Source: Prochlorococcus sp. AG-363-N20
Lineage (GTDB): Bacteria > Cyanobacteriota > Cyanobacteriia > PCC-6307 > Cyanobiaceae
Assembly (NCBI GenBank): GCA_003280105.1
Contig: QCFX01000003.1
Location: 1 to 64,000, forward strand
Direction: 5' to 3'
DNA length: 64,000 nt
Notes under the pieces: model-generated
What the model was told of the DNA's origin: nothing
Database searches by the model: none
What the model saw: the letters and a program-made list of their open reading frames with translations, nothing else
Translations under genes and position numbers: made by a program
Part shown: positions 19,436-28,925 of the stretch, piece by piece
How the letters are laid out: every line of letters begins with the position of its first letter
How positions within the stretch are numbered: position 1 is the stretch's first letter

Positions 19436-19535
19436 CAGGTCTTTCTCAAGATATAAAGAATAATATAGCTTATAACGTTTTCTTCTTATGAAATGATCTA
19501 TTAATATTAACTTGTATATATGCATACTCTTAATC

Positions 19536-19994
19536 ATGAAAGCAATTAATGTTTACTTTCGCATATTATTAAGCCTCATAATATCAATCAATCTAATCAC
19601 ATTCATTTCATTCCCCAGGAAGGCTATGGCCATAGACTCTGTGAGCCTTAAGAATATATCTAAACTGGAAAATAAAATCGCTAAGAATTATTCATCTAAA
19701 TTCTGCAATGCAATTGGGATAGGTATCTCAAAGGATGGAGCAATGAAACTTTCAATAAATGAAAATTTAGATCCTAAATTTAACAGCTCTTTGTGGTTAG
19801 AACTTGCATTTTCAGGCAAAGAGAATCTCAAGAAAATAAATAAAGAAGATTTAGCAGAGAAAATCTCGGAAAATGTTATAAGAGATTGCGGGGCTGCCAT
19901 AGGGCTTTCTGGCCAAAATGGTGAGGTCAAATTTAAAGAGTATTTTGTCTCTATTAGAGATATCCTTGAAAATTCAAAAAATTCTAATAATTGA
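19536..19994 (+). CDS. Secreted protein of unknown function
   Basis: A 152-residue protein from ATG 19536; the track's TTG start eight codons upstream is less likely. The N-terminus MKAINVYFRILLSLIISINLITF is a signal peptide or anchor, ending near SFPRKAMAID. The mature part has two cysteines (FCNAIGIG and RDCGAAIG) that could form a disulfide bridge. It is Lys/Ser/Asn-rich and mostly helical. Function unknown; it lies alone between the accessory pair and SemiSWEET. Confidence 0.7.
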   Translation: MKAINVYFRILLSLIISINLITFISFPRKAMAIDSVSLKNISKLENKIAKNYSSKFCNAIGIGISKDGAMKLSINENLDPKFNSSLWLELAFSGKENLKKINKEDLAEKISENVIRDCGAAIGLSGQNGEVKFKEYFVSIRDILENSKNSNN

Positions 19995-20062
19995 ATACAG
20001 TTCGAACTTCTAGATATTGATTATTTAAGCAAAGTAGAGTGTTTTTATAATTTCGTTCATCT

Positions 20063-20353
20063 TTATAGGTTTTCTTTTGATGGGTCTTCGAAATACAGTT
20101 TTAACCCAAGAATTGTAGAGGCAAGTATAAAAGTTATTATATTTGCTATCATAACTGGCTTTGCATGGATTTCCCAACCATAAATACACCACAACAATAC
20201 TCCAGTAATAAACAATATAAACATGACGATTGAGACATCTTCAGCAGACTTGCTCCTCCAAGTCTTGATTACTTGAGGAATGAAAGCTATTGTTGTTAAA
20301 CTTCCTGCTATTAAGCCTAAGGTATCGGTTGAAGTTAAATAGTCAATTTGCAT
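20063..20353 (-). CDS. SemiSWEET/PQ-loop sugar transporter
   Basis: A 96-residue membrane protein with three hydrophobic helices. Helix 1 carries the PQ motif in IAFIPQVIKTWRSKSAEDVS, the hallmark of SemiSWEET (MtN3/saliva half-repeat) proteins. These work as dimers to let sugars cross the inner membrane (known for the family). The substrate here is not known. It precedes a pentapeptide-repeat gene on the opposite side of a short gap and is on the same strand. Confidence 0.85.
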   Translation of the reverse strand: MQIDYLTSTDTLGLIAGSLTTIAFIPQVIKTWRSKSAEDVSIVMFILFITGVLLWCIYGWEIHAKPVMIANIITFILASTILGLKLYFEDPSKENL

Positions 20354-20409
20354 TGTTAAATGATTAATTTAATTCTCTTCTTAAAAAGAGATTTATCGTT
20401 GGAGTTTTA

Positions 20410-20883
20410 CTAACATCCGAGTGTTTCGCTAGTAGTTCGTCCGGTAATTGGGTTGACCCCTTCTGCAGCAGCACAGAGATTATTCAACTCATCTCCTCTG
20501 ATTGGAACATTTGTAAAATCTGCTCCAGTAATTTTTACATCCTTAAAGCGAGCATTAAAAGCAAATGCATCTTCTAAAACTGCATTAGTCAAATCAGTAC
20601 CTTCTAAAATTGCTGAATCTAATGTTGCATCACGTAAGTTCGTATTGCTTAAGTCCGCTTCTTGAAGCTTCGCCCCAAACAAGCTTGCACCTTCAAGATC
20701 ACTGCCCGAGAGGTTGGCTTTTAACAAATTTGTGAGATTAAAAGTAACTCCTCTCAAATCTCGATTAGAAAAATCAGACTCAATTAGAACTTGTTTTGCA
20801 TAATCCATAGCAGACCTAGCCTCTTGAAGGGGTGCAAACAAAACAATCGCACAAGCCAAAATGACCATTAACCAAGACTTCAT
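20410..20883 (-). CDS. Exported pentapeptide-repeat protein
   Basis: About 157 residues from ATG 20883; the track start 28 codons upstream is in AT-rich leader sequence. A signal peptide MKSWLMVILACAIVLFAP is followed by roughly 15 pentapeptide units of the A(D/N)LxX type (DFSNRDLRGVTFNLTNLLKA and similar), giving a right-handed beta-helix. The C-terminus holds two cysteines, NLCAAAEG and the final LGC. It probably resides in the periplasm or thylakoid lumen. Function is unknown; several cyanobacterial pentapeptide proteins are lumenal. Confidence 0.85.
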   Translation of the reverse strand: MKSWLMVILACAIVLFAPLQEARSAMDYAKQVLIESDFSNRDLRGVTFNLTNLLKANLSGSDLEGASLFGAKLQEADLSNTNLRDATLDSAILEGTDLTNAVLEDAFAFNARFKDVKITGADFTNVPIRGDELNNLCAAAEGVNPITGRTTSETLGC

Positions 20884-21022
20884 AAGGTTGTGGTTCCTTT
20901 TTTGAAAGATTGAAAAATTAAAAACCAATCTAATCAATTTTTCTAAACATACAAAGGTTTGTAGCACTGCTCTTTCATAAAAGAGGATTTATCGCTAATA
21001 AAAAAATAGCGAATCTCAATCC

Positions 21023-21325
21023 ATGCTTTCGGCTTCAACACGTCTTCAAATTCAAGAGATCCTTATTCGTATAGCAAAAAGAGAAAGCATCTCCTTAAGG
21101 GAAAGGCTCTACATTGAAAAACATGCTGATTCTGACCCTACAGTCTCAACATGGGTTAAGAAGGCTTATCGAATTCAGCAAGAGAGACATGCATCAAATG
21201 CAATTGATCATTTATTAAATTCTCTTGACCTCGATTCACCAGACCCAGAATCCAACTTTCACCCTGAAGAAGATGATCTTGCAGAATGGTTTAAAGGGGC
21301 ACCTTCTTGGTTATCCAGAAGCTAA
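21023..21325 (+). CDS. Small conserved hypothetical protein
   Basis: A 100-residue soluble, highly charged protein with helical N-terminal part (RLQIQEILIRIAKRESISLRERLYIEK) and an acidic C-terminal part (HPEEDDLAEWFKG). No family is recognised. Its stop is 42 bases before the GMC oxidoreductase start on the same strand, so the two may be co-transcribed. Function unknown. Confidence 0.65.
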   Translation: MLSASTRLQIQEILIRIAKRESISLRERLYIEKHADSDPTVSTWVKKAYRIQQERHASNAIDHLLNSLDLDSPDPESNFHPEEDDLAEWFKGAPSWLSRS

Positions 21326-21367
21326 AAGCATTAAAGAAAATCACCTTCTCATCATTTCCAAGCAAAG

Positions 21368-23017
21368 TTGACCAACCTTCAATACGAAGCGATAGTTATC
21401 GGATCAGGTGCAACAGGGGGTATAGCTGCTCTTACCCTTGCAGAAAAAGGTATAAAAGTTTTGGTGATCGAAGCAGGTCCAAAACTTTCTGCTCAAAAGG
21501 CCCTGGGCTCAGAGCCAATAAACATGCTTCGAAGAATTTCAGGGATTCTCAATGGTGAAAAACGCATTCAGGCACAGCACCCAGGTTTTTGGAAGACGAA
21601 TCCATTGCTTTACCAAAATGAAAAAGAGAATCCTTATACCCATCCAAATGATCAACCTTTTATTTGGACTCAAGGACGTCAAGTAGGAGGAAGAAGTCTT
21701 ACTTGGGGGGGGATTACATTACGCCTTTCTCAAAAAGATCTGAAAGCTGCTCAAACAGATGGCTACGGTCCTGAATGGCCACTCCAATATTCAGACCTCG
21801 CTCCTCACTACAGTTCAATAGAAAAATTTCTTGGAGTTCACGGTTTCTGCGATGGTTTAAACCAATTACCTGATGGTGAATATTTAAGCCCATTACCATT
21901 TACACAAAGTGAGGAATATTTCTCTAAACACGTATCTAATTCACTAAAATTTCCTTTTATCCATTCAAGAGGCTTTGGGCCACACCAGCCAGAAAATGAA
22001 GGGGATTGGCCTCGTTCTAGCAGTCCAGGAAGCACACTAAAAAAAGCATTAAGAACTGGGAATGTAACTCTATTATCTAATCATGTTGCTGAAAGATTGA
22101 TCATTAATCAAGTTGAGAGTATTGCTAGTGGTGTTTTAGTTATAGATAAAAGTAATGGCTTAAGAAAGAAATTTGAAGGAAAGCTAATTGTAATTTGTGC
22201 TTCAACAATACAAACTATTCGTTTACTACTAAATTCAGAGAAAAAGCGACATTCAGATGGATTTTCTGACCCTTCTGGAAGGCTGGGAAGCTATCTAATG
22301 GACCATATATCAATTTGCCGTTTTTTTTCTCTTCCAAAAACACTTATAGAAAAATCATCATCAACTTCTAATAAAGATCAGGTTCTCTCAGGAGCTGGTA
22401 GCTTCTTCATCCCATTTGGTACAAGTTTTGAGAATAAAAAGAGAGCAAATTTCATTAGAGGTTATGGAATCTGGGGTGGTATAGATAGATTTGAACCTCC
22501 TAAATGGCTTAAAACAATGCCAGAGACATCCACGGGATTTCTAATAGGTCATGGAGAAGTATTGCCATACGAAAATAACAGGGTTACTCTCTCAGATAAG
22601 GTCGATAGCTTGGGACTTGCAATACCACACATATCGTGTAAATGGAGAGAAAATGAGATCGCGATGGCAGATCATATGACAAAAACAATTCATCAAATAA
22701 TTGAATCTACTGGTGGCAAAGTTTTGCCTTTAACAAAGCTCATAAATCTTCCTTTTATAGATTTCTTCTTAAAAGATGCTGTTGCGCTTAAAGAAACAGC
22801 TCCTCCTCCTGGCTATTACATCCATGAAGTTGGAGGAGCTCCAATGGGCACAAATGAACAGACAAGTGTTTTAGATCCATATAACAGACTTTGGCGTTGC
22901 CCTAACGTTCTTGTGGTAGATGGGGCCTGTTGGCCAACTTCAGCGTGGCAAAGCCCAACGCTCACAATGATGGCCATCTCAAGAAGAGCCTGCCTAAATG
23001 CTCTTAACTCCCTGTAG
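21368..23017 (+). CDS. GMC-family FAD-dependent oxidoreductase
   Basis: Glucose-methanol-choline type flavoenzyme of 549 residues. An N-terminal FAD-binding motif IGSGATGGIAALTLAEKG is followed by a VGGRSLTWGG block, a GxxxLMDH-type loop (GSYLMDH) and the C-terminal NVLVVDGACWPTSAWQSPTLTMMAISRR with the GMC-C domain. The substrate alcohol or sugar is unknown. The start is TTG at 21368. Its 3' end overlaps the convergent DUF2811 gene by 14 bases. Confidence 0.88.
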   Translation: MTNLQYEAIVIGSGATGGIAALTLAEKGIKVLVIEAGPKLSAQKALGSEPINMLRRISGILNGEKRIQAQHPGFWKTNPLLYQNEKENPYTHPNDQPFIWTQGRQVGGRSLTWGGITLRLSQKDLKAAQTDGYGPEWPLQYSDLAPHYSSIEKFLGVHGFCDGLNQLPDGEYLSPLPFTQSEEYFSKHVSNSLKFPFIHSRGFGPHQPENEGDWPRSSSPGSTLKKALRTGNVTLLSNHVAERLIINQVESIASGVLVIDKSNGLRKKFEGKLIVICASTIQTIRLLLNSEKKRHSDGFSDPSGRLGSYLMDHISICRFFSLPKTLIEKSSSTSNKDQVLSGAGSFFIPFGTSFENKKRANFIRGYGIWGGIDRFEPPKWLKTMPETSTGFLIGHGEVLPYENNRVTLSDKVDSLGLAIPHISCKWRENEIAMADHMTKTIHQIIESTGGKVLPLTKLINLPFIDFFLKDAVALKETAPPPGYYIHEVGGAPMGTNEQTSVLDPYNRLWRCPNVLVVDGACWPTSAWQSPTLTMMAISRRACLNALNSL

Positions 23018-23402
23018 TCGCAAAAAGATCATCTAAATACCTCTCAGTTACTGCTCTATCGTCACAGCCATTCTGAAATAAGAAGCTAGCCAAAGCTGAG
23101 CTCATAAGAGTGTATTGGTCCCAAGAAGGATTGCAGCCAATGAAATCCTTCATCCCCCTATAAAGAGCCTCAGGTATTTCAGCTTCAAGGCTGACAGAGG
23201 CCGCTGAGCCCTCTTCCTCTACTGCGGTTGATTCCAATCGAACAGTGGTTTGAAGGTGATTTAGTTCCATTAATTCCTGGAGGCTGATCGAATTTCCCTG
23301 AACAAGAATCCATAAAAAAGCCTTCTGAGTCAAAGTAGAAAAAGATTTAGGAAGATTTGCCAAGACAGAACAAGACTCATTTAACTGCAATGCTCTCTTC
23401 AA
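23004..23402 (-). CDS. DUF2811-like protein
   Basis: A 132-residue protein. The second half (SLEAEIPEALYRGMKDFIGCNPSWDQYTLMSSALASFLFQ) matches the cyanobacterial DUF2811 family, whose function is unknown. The N-terminal half (about 60 residues) is a lower-conservation extension; the real start could be shorter. It is convergent with the GMC gene (14-base overlap) and lies downstream of cbiX on the same strand, separated by a terminator-like hairpin. Confidence 0.7.
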   Translation of the reverse strand: MKRALQLNESCSVLANLPKSFSTLTQKAFLWILVQGNSISLQELMELNHLQTTVRLESTAVEEEGSAASVSLEAEIPEALYRGMKDFIGCNPSWDQYTLMSSALASFLFQNGCDDRAVTERYLDDLFATTGS

Positions 23403-23466
23403 TTTCTATGGCAATTGCCCATGGCAGGAAAGAAAACTCAAAAATTGTCAAGCATCATGTGAGACG

Positions 23467-23490
23467 AAAAGGAAAAACCACAGTTTTTCC
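23467..23490 (-). terminator. Rho-independent terminator of cbiX
   Basis: Read on the minus strand, GGAAAAAC-TGTG-GTTTTTCC is followed by TTTT. It is a perfect 8-base stem with a 4-base loop, about 155 bases downstream of the cbiX stop. Confidence 0.6.
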
Positions 23491-23645
23491 GGTTTTATTG
23501 AAAGGTGAGGGAATGGCTCGTGGAAAACTCCCCATTTCCCTGTGGAAAGACCCTTGGAAAAACCTTTCTGCTTTTTATATTAGCCATGCTTATCTATCGC
23601 TAGTCTCATGCGTCGCGCATAAGAAGAGACTTATGAGTCATCTCA

Positions 23646-24746
23646 TTAAATAGGTTTTTCTTTAGATTTCGAGGATTCCCGCAAGCAAAGCGTGACAGGA
23701 CCCAAAGGGTGATCAGCATGTGGATATGTGGAATGTGTGTGATCATGCGAATGCTCAGGATGCTTGCTCGCTGCTTCTCCTTCTGAAGGTTCGTCAAAGA
23801 CCTCTTGCTGACAATCTCCTGTACATTCTGCTTTGCAAAGAACACAGGATTCTTGAAGGCCCTCAACATGATGGTGGTGGCTTTCTTGTCGAAGACCAAC
23901 TTCACTTTCAAACCCCAGAACAGTTGAGCGATACTTGCAGAGAGAACAGTTCATAGCATTATTCCCTGCTAAAACCTCATTAATTCTTTCTTGAAAAGTT
24001 CTAATTACTAAGGGATGTGATCCTAGATATCCAGCTTGCAAAAACTCAACTTCTGGATATTCATTAGCCACCCTTTGAGTGTGTTGCTTTATACGAGTAA
24101 CTAGAACTCCTGAAAAAAGGAAATATGGAACAACAACAATCCTTTTAAAACCCAAGCGAATAGCATGCCTCAATCCAGGTTCAACTAATGGAAAGGTAAC
24201 TCCTGAAAAAACAGTTTCGCCCCAACCAAATCCAAAACCCTCAACCAACATTCTTGTAATTTTGGCAACATTCGAATTTGCATCTGGATCAGAAGATCCA
24301 CGTCCAACAACAACAAGGAGCGTTTTAGACAGAGCAACATTCTTAGAAGCAGCATCAATAGCTTCTTTTACCCTTGCCCCTACAGCTCCAATCATCCAAT
24401 TATTTATCCCAAGTTCTCTTCCATATTGAATTTCCAAGCCTGTTTCTAGAGAATACTTGTTTAAAACGGATGGTATATCGTTTTTTGCATGGCCAGCTGC
24501 AAACAACATTGCAGGGACAGCGATAACCCTTTCAACAGATTGTTTAACAAGTCTATCTAAAGCCTCTTTAATTATTGGGCGAGCAAATTCCAAGTACCCA
24601 TACTCAACTGGAACATTTTGCAAATCGACTCGCAAGCAATCGACCAAACCAGCAAATTCTTTTACCGCCAAACCGTTTCTACTCCCATGGCCGCATATCA
24701 ATACTCCAAGGCGAGAGTCTTGATTTTTCAAAATTTCGGTAACCAA
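23646..24746 (-). CDS. cbiX: Sirohydrochlorin cobaltochelatase, CbiX long form
   Basis: Inserts Co2+ (or Fe2+) into sirohydrochlorin, an early step to vitamin B12 (or siroheme). Two CbiX half-domains are seen: LGVLICGHGSRNGLAVKEF with the catalytic His, and LLVVVGRGSSDPDANS in the second. PAMLFAAGHAKNDIP carries the second His of the metal site. The C-terminal 75 residues are rich in His and Cys (NCSLCKYR, CVLCKAECTGDC, EHSHDHTHSTYPH), typical of CbiX proteins with an Fe-S or metal-storage tail. B12 is needed by NrdJ here. The 366-residue length fits CbiX-L. Confidence 0.92.
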   Translation of the reverse strand: MVTEILKNQDSRLGVLICGHGSRNGLAVKEFAGLVDCLRVDLQNVPVEYGYLEFARPIIKEALDRLVKQSVERVIAVPAMLFAAGHAKNDIPSVLNKYSLETGLEIQYGRELGINNWMIGAVGARVKEAIDAASKNVALSKTLLVVVGRGSSDPDANSNVAKITRMLVEGFGFGWGETVFSGVTFPLVEPGLRHAIRLGFKRIVVVPYFLFSGVLVTRIKQHTQRVANEYPEVEFLQAGYLGSHPLVIRTFQERINEVLAGNNAMNCSLCKYRSTVLGFESEVGLRQESHHHHVEGLQESCVLCKAECTGDCQQEVFDEPSEGEAASKHPEHSHDHTHSTYPHADHPLGPVTLCLRESSKSKEKPI

Positions 24747-24922
24747 GGTGAAATGTCACTTATCAAGACACTATCTCGAAACAGGAGAATCTTTAATAGT
24801 GAGAACTAGTTAAAATTATATTTAAGGGTTCGTGGAAAAACATTCATAAACACATTTCAGTACCTAATTCGTTAGCTCAAGATTCCAGAGTTGCTGGTGT
24901 CTATAACGAAAAAGACGGCGAT

Positions 24923-26119
24923 TTGAAGGAAATACTACTTGCAGCACAACTTCGTCACAAACCACTACTTGTTTGCAGCGGAGGGACCTCTAGTCGGTGT
25001 GCTGCTAATGATCATTGGACTCTGGATTTAAGGAAAAGATGCCATCAAATTAATTTTGACCCAACCAATAAGCATGTTGAAATTGGCGCAGGCTTAACAA
25101 TGCGCGAGTTATTGAATGAGCTAGCCAAACACCAGAGAAGTTTTCCAATAGGTCTTTCAGGGATAACCGGGTTGGGTTACATCCTTACTGGAGGTGTTAG
25201 TCCATTGAGCAGACTTCAAGGATTGGCAATCGATCAAATTCTTCAATTCAAGGGTTACTGGGGTAATGGCGAGCAATTTAGTATTTCAAAGCCAAAATAT
25301 TCAGATAAAGGTGAGAATTTTTTAAAATGGAAAGGCTTATGCGGTGCTGCTCCGTTCCTAGCTGTAGTAACAAGTATTACTGCAAAGACTTTTCCTCTAA
25401 AGCCCTTGCATGTCTTGCAAGCCACGCTTTCTCCTAAGCAATTACATGCCATAATTCTCCAAGCAGAAACATGGCCAAATAACTTTAGTTTGCAATGGTC
25501 TTGGGGTAGTGAAATTAGAGCATTTGTAGTCATTCAAATAGACGAAAATAATCCCAACCAACCAGTTAAAAAGATCTTAAAAGAATTACCAAATTCCATA
25601 GAGCTAAATAGCTCTTCTTTAATAGGTCTGCAAAACATGCCTAAATTTGGATTAGAAGATATCAAAGAAAATAATTCACAAAAAATACATTCCGAAGTTA
25701 TTGGTTTATTGGGTCCTGGTTGGAGCAAAAACTGTGGGGAGATTATGAAGTCTCTTGAATTCCTAATCAAAAATCGGCCAGATCCAAATTGCCATATTGC
25801 CGCTCAGCAGATTGGAGGTGTGGCAAATAGTCAGAGTAAAGAAAGAACCTCATTCGTCCATCGAGAATCGATTTGGAAGCCTTGGATTACAGCAAGCTGG
25901 CCTTCTGGAGATGAAAAAGCAAGAGCTAAAAGTCTTTTCTGGTTGAAAAATTCTTGGAAAACACTTGAGCCTCATTGCCCTGGGATTCACTTAGCGCAAA
26001 TGCATCCACATTTGTCTTGGCATAGAGAAGAAACAAAAGCCGCATTCGGTGATTGGCTCCCTGGATTGCAAGTGCTCAAGTCGCATGTTGATCCAAACGG
26101 TATATTGCCCGAACTTTGA
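24923..26119 (+). CDS. FAD-linked oxidase (GlcD/PCMH-type)
   Basis: Flavoprotein of the FAD-binding PCMH class (GlcD-like). The FAD-contact region LLVCSGGTSSR is followed by EIGAGLTMRELLNEL and SGITGLGYILTGGVSPLSRLQG; the later ALATVPN-like part is replaced by IVTASWPSGDEKAR-type sequence. The only usual start is TTG at 24923, yet the in-frame sequence before it reads like domain N-terminus (QDSRVAGVYNEKDGD) with no ATG, GTG or TTG. So the start may be non-standard or lost (see findings). Substrate unknown; 398 residues as drawn. Confidence 0.8.
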   Translation: MKEILLAAQLRHKPLLVCSGGTSSRCAANDHWTLDLRKRCHQINFDPTNKHVEIGAGLTMRELLNELAKHQRSFPIGLSGITGLGYILTGGVSPLSRLQGLAIDQILQFKGYWGNGEQFSISKPKYSDKGENFLKWKGLCGAAPFLAVVTSITAKTFPLKPLHVLQATLSPKQLHAIILQAETWPNNFSLQWSWGSEIRAFVVIQIDENNPNQPVKKILKELPNSIELNSSSLIGLQNMPKFGLEDIKENNSQKIHSEVIGLLGPGWSKNCGEIMKSLEFLIKNRPDPNCHIAAQQIGGVANSQSKERTSFVHRESIWKPWITASWPSGDEKARAKSLFWLKNSWKTLEPHCPGIHLAQMHPHLSWHREETKAAFGDWLPGLQVLKSHVDPNGILPEL

Positions 26120-26144
26120 GATTCGCCCTCTTTAAAACTTTTAA

Positions 26145-27722
26145 ATGATTAGCAGTTCCTCTTCGTCTCTAAAAAAACAATGGTTTTCAGATCCGCAAAA
26201 GGATCTACTTTCCGGTCTTGTTGTTGCCTTCGCAATGATTCCAGAAGCAATTGCTTTTTCTGGTATTGCTGGAGTTGACCCCCAAGTAGGCCTTTTTGGA
26301 GCTTTTTGCTTATCAATAACCATTGCTTTCGTTGGAGGAAGGATGGGAATGATCACCTCTGCCACTGGTTCTACGGCTTTATTGATGACTGGTCTTGTTG
26401 CGACTGGGAATGCTCAAGGGGAAGGGTTGGGGCTCTCATACTTAATGGCAGCTGGATTATTAACTGGGGTTTTTCAAATCTTATGGGGCTATCTGCGGCT
26501 TGCTTATCAGATGCGTTTTGTGCCACAAGGTGTGCTGAGCGGGTTCGTGAATGCACTTGCATTATTAATTCTCCAAGCTCAATTCCCTCAATTAGGTTTT
26601 AGCTTCCACTCTGTTAAAAATGCCGGAGAAAACCACTTGGCTCATTCATTGCCAACTGGGATTCAACTACCAATTGTTTGGGGTCTAGTAATACTTGGAC
26701 TTATTATTATTTATGGTTTGCCAAGGATTACCAAACTTATTCCATCTCAATTAATAGCAATAATCGTCCTAACATTAATCACAGTTGGGTTAAATCTTGA
26801 TATCCCAACAGTTAAGGACTTAGGGCAATTGCCAAATGGTATCCCAAGCTTAACCATTCCTTTTGGACCTATTAGTGAAGGCAAAGTACCATTTAATTTA
26901 TCAACATTTGGATTGGTTTTACCTACTGCATTGGCAATTTCATTAGTAGGCTTGATGGAAACTTTTCTTACTCAAAATATCCTAGATGACATAACAGATA
27001 CTAATTCTGATAAGAATGTAGAAGCACGTGGGCAAGGTATAGCAAATATAGTGTCATCCTTTTTTGGAGGGATGGCTGGTTGTGCGCTAGTTGGGCAATC
27101 AGTAATGAATACAGAGAATGGGGGCAGGACAAGACTTTCCACATTTGCTTCTGGAATAAGCCTTTTGGCAATGATATTGCTTTGCAGACCTTGGCTTCAA
27201 CAAATACCAATGGCAGCATTAGTAGCCGTAATGATAACAATTGCTTTTAGCACTGCTGATACATCAGGTCTCAAGAATATTGCAAAAATACCTCGAAGTG
27301 ACAGCGCTGTCATGATAATGACTTTCTCAGTAACGATGCTAACCACTCCACATAATCTTGCTCTTGGTGTAATTGCTGGAGTAGCTCTTGCTGGCATCTT
27401 ATTTAGCAGAAAAATAGCTAAAGTGATAAAAGTAAGTGTTAGAGAAATAAATCCAGATGAGCTTTATTATGAGGTAACAGGTCAACTATTTTTTGTTAGC
27501 AAAGTCTATTTCATTCAGGGTTTTGATATACACAATCATCCCAACAAAGTTACTATAGATATGTCGAATGCTCATATTTGGGATCAGACAGGCGTGGCAG
27601 CTCTAAATGAAGTTGTTAGAAAGCTATCGTTAAGAGGTTCCAAAGTAGAAGTTATTGGATTGAATGAAGAAAGTCTAAATTTATTCGAGCGTTTATCAGG
27701 CCAAGAGTCTTCTCATGGATAA
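26145..27722 (+). CDS. SulP-family anion transporter (BicA-like)
   Basis: Integral membrane transporter of 525 residues with about 11-12 helices and a C-terminal STAS domain ([19 protein letters not shown] near residue 465). SulP landmarks are [20 protein letters not shown] and [15 protein letters not shown] in the first helices. Cyanobacterial SulP proteins include the Na+-dependent bicarbonate transporter BicA and sulfate carriers; the substrate here cannot be fixed by eye, so bicarbonate is only a candidate. It lies 25 bases after the FAD-oxidase gene on the same strand. Confidence 0.88.
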   Translation: MISSSSSSLKKQWFSDPQKDLLSGLVVAFAMIPEAIAFSGIAGVDPQVGLFGAFCLSITIAFVGGRMGMITSATGSTALLMTGLVATGNAQGEGLGLSYLMAAGLLTGVFQILWGYLRLAYQMRFVPQGVLSGFVNALALLILQAQFPQLGFSFHSVKNAGENHLAHSLPTGIQLPIVWGLVILGLIIIYGLPRITKLIPSQLIAIIVLTLITVGLNLDIPTVKDLGQLPNGIPSLTIPFGPISEGKVPFNLSTFGLVLPTALAISLVGLMETFLTQNILDDITDTNSDKNVEARGQGIANIVSSFFGGMAGCALVGQSVMNTENGGRTRLSTFASGISLLAMILLCRPWLQQIPMAALVAVMITIAFSTADTSGLKNIAKIPRSDSAVMIMTFSVTMLTTPHNLALGVIAGVALAGILFSRKIAKVIKVSVREINPDELYYEVTGQLFFVSKVYFIQGFDIHNHPNKVTIDMSNAHIWDQTGVAALNEVVRKLSLRGSKVEVIGLNEESLNLFERLSGQESSHG

Positions 27723-27871
27723 CCATGAATTATTCTTTAATATAGTAAGAACCCATTAAATCAATAATATTCTCTTAAGCACTGATTAAAAAAACTTTTT
27801 AATCAATACAAAAACCAGTTGTGCAATCTTGGTTAATCTATGACAATAAAATCTACCAGGATTATGCTTTT

Positions 27872-28921
27872 ATGAAAAGGCAATTTCTAACATTGCTAGC
27901 TAGTATTGCTTTGATCGGCTCTGGCTGCGCAAAAATTGATGACCAAGGGAGTTCACGACTTGATTTAATTCAAAAGAGAGGGGAATTAAAATGCGGCGTT
28001 AGTGGAAAGATTCCAGGTTTTAGTTTTCTAAAAACCAATGGTCAGTATGAAGGTCTCGATATAGATATTTGCCGGGCGATGGCAGCTGCCATTCTTGGAG
28101 ATCCCTCAAAGGTTCAATATCGACCACTTACAGCACCTGAAAGGTTTACAGCTCTTCGAACAGGAGAAATTGATCTCCTATCAAGAAACACAACTGTGAA
28201 TTTAAGCAGAGATTCCTCCGGAGGGAATGGCGTTACATTTGCTCCTGTTGTATTTCATGACGGTCAAGGAATAATGGTCAAGAAGGGAAGTGGGATATCA
28301 AGTATAAAATCATTGTCTAATAGCAATATATGCGTTGGTTCTGGAACAACTACAGAACAGAATTTAAACGATGCTTTTCAAGAGAAGAATCTCTTATATA
28401 AACCTATTAAATATCAAGACCTAAATCAAGTTGTTGCAGGTTATCTACAAGGAAGATGTGAGGCTATGACATCAGATAGATCTCAATTGGCAGCTGCCAG
28501 ATCTGGCTTTTCAAAACCTAATGATCACATTATATTAGAGGATGTCCTAAGCAAAGAGCCTTTAGCTCCAGCATCATTGGGTGGAGATCAGAAATTATCA
28601 GATGCGATGAGATGGGTAATATATGCACTCTTTACTGCTGAAGAGTTGGATATAAATAAGAACAATCTAAGAACTAAATTGTTAGAAGCTAAAAATGATA
28701 AGAGTTCTCTTTCTGTTAGGAGACTTCTTGGGATAGACGGTGGGCTAGGAAGAAAACTTGGCTTAGCAAATGATTTTGTCGTAAAGATTATTCAGAGCAC
28801 TGGAAACTATGGAGAGATTTACAATCGTCATCTTGGAAAAGATAGTCAAGTATATATTCCAAGAGGATTAAATGAATCTTACCTAAATGGAGGTTTGTTG
28901 ATTGCACCTCCTCTGAAATAA
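27872..28921 (+). CDS. Polar amino-acid ABC transporter, binding protein (AapJ/BztA type)
   Basis: Periplasmic binding protein for polar or acidic amino acids. From ATG 27872 the start MKRQFLTLLASIALIGSGC is a signal peptide with a lipobox-like Cys, so it may be a lipoprotein. Family blocks follow: RGELKCGVSGKIPGFSF, YEGLDIDICRAMAAA and RPLTAPERFTALRTGEIDLLSRNTTVNLSRD. These resemble the AapJ/BztA/NatF group of general L-amino-acid importers. It is the first gene of a four-gene importer operon. Confidence 0.88.
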   Translation: MKRQFLTLLASIALIGSGCAKIDDQGSSRLDLIQKRGELKCGVSGKIPGFSFLKTNGQYEGLDIDICRAMAAAILGDPSKVQYRPLTAPERFTALRTGEIDLLSRNTTVNLSRDSSGGNGVTFAPVVFHDGQGIMVKKGSGISSIKSLSNSNICVGSGTTTEQNLNDAFQEKNLLYKPIKYQDLNQVVAGYLQGRCEAMTSDRSQLAAARSGFSKPNDHIILEDVLSKEPLAPASLGGDQKLSDAMRWVIYALFTAEELDINKNNLRTKLLEAKNDKSSLSVRRLLGIDGGLGRKLGLANDFVVKIIQSTGNYGEIYNRHLGKDSQVYIPRGLNESYLNGGLLIAPPLK

Positions 28922-28925
28922 ATAA

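Noticed and set aside
23440-23560. DnaA-box-like words (TGTGGAAAG, CGTGGAAAA) suggesting a replication origin
   Set aside because: Only two or three imperfect boxes, no AT-rich unwinding region of note and no dnaA or dnaN nearby; the stretch also contains the cbiX terminator.
23357-23653. 98-residue forward ORF
   Set aside because: It covers the DUF2811 start and the terminator of cbiX, has a low-complexity basic composition and no ribosome site; judged a shadow.
18029-25000. Duplicate of the tRNA-Ser 3' end as an attachment site
   Set aside because: Scanned by eye for TTCGAATCCCACC-like words downstream; none seen. A computed search is needed to exclude a diverged copy.
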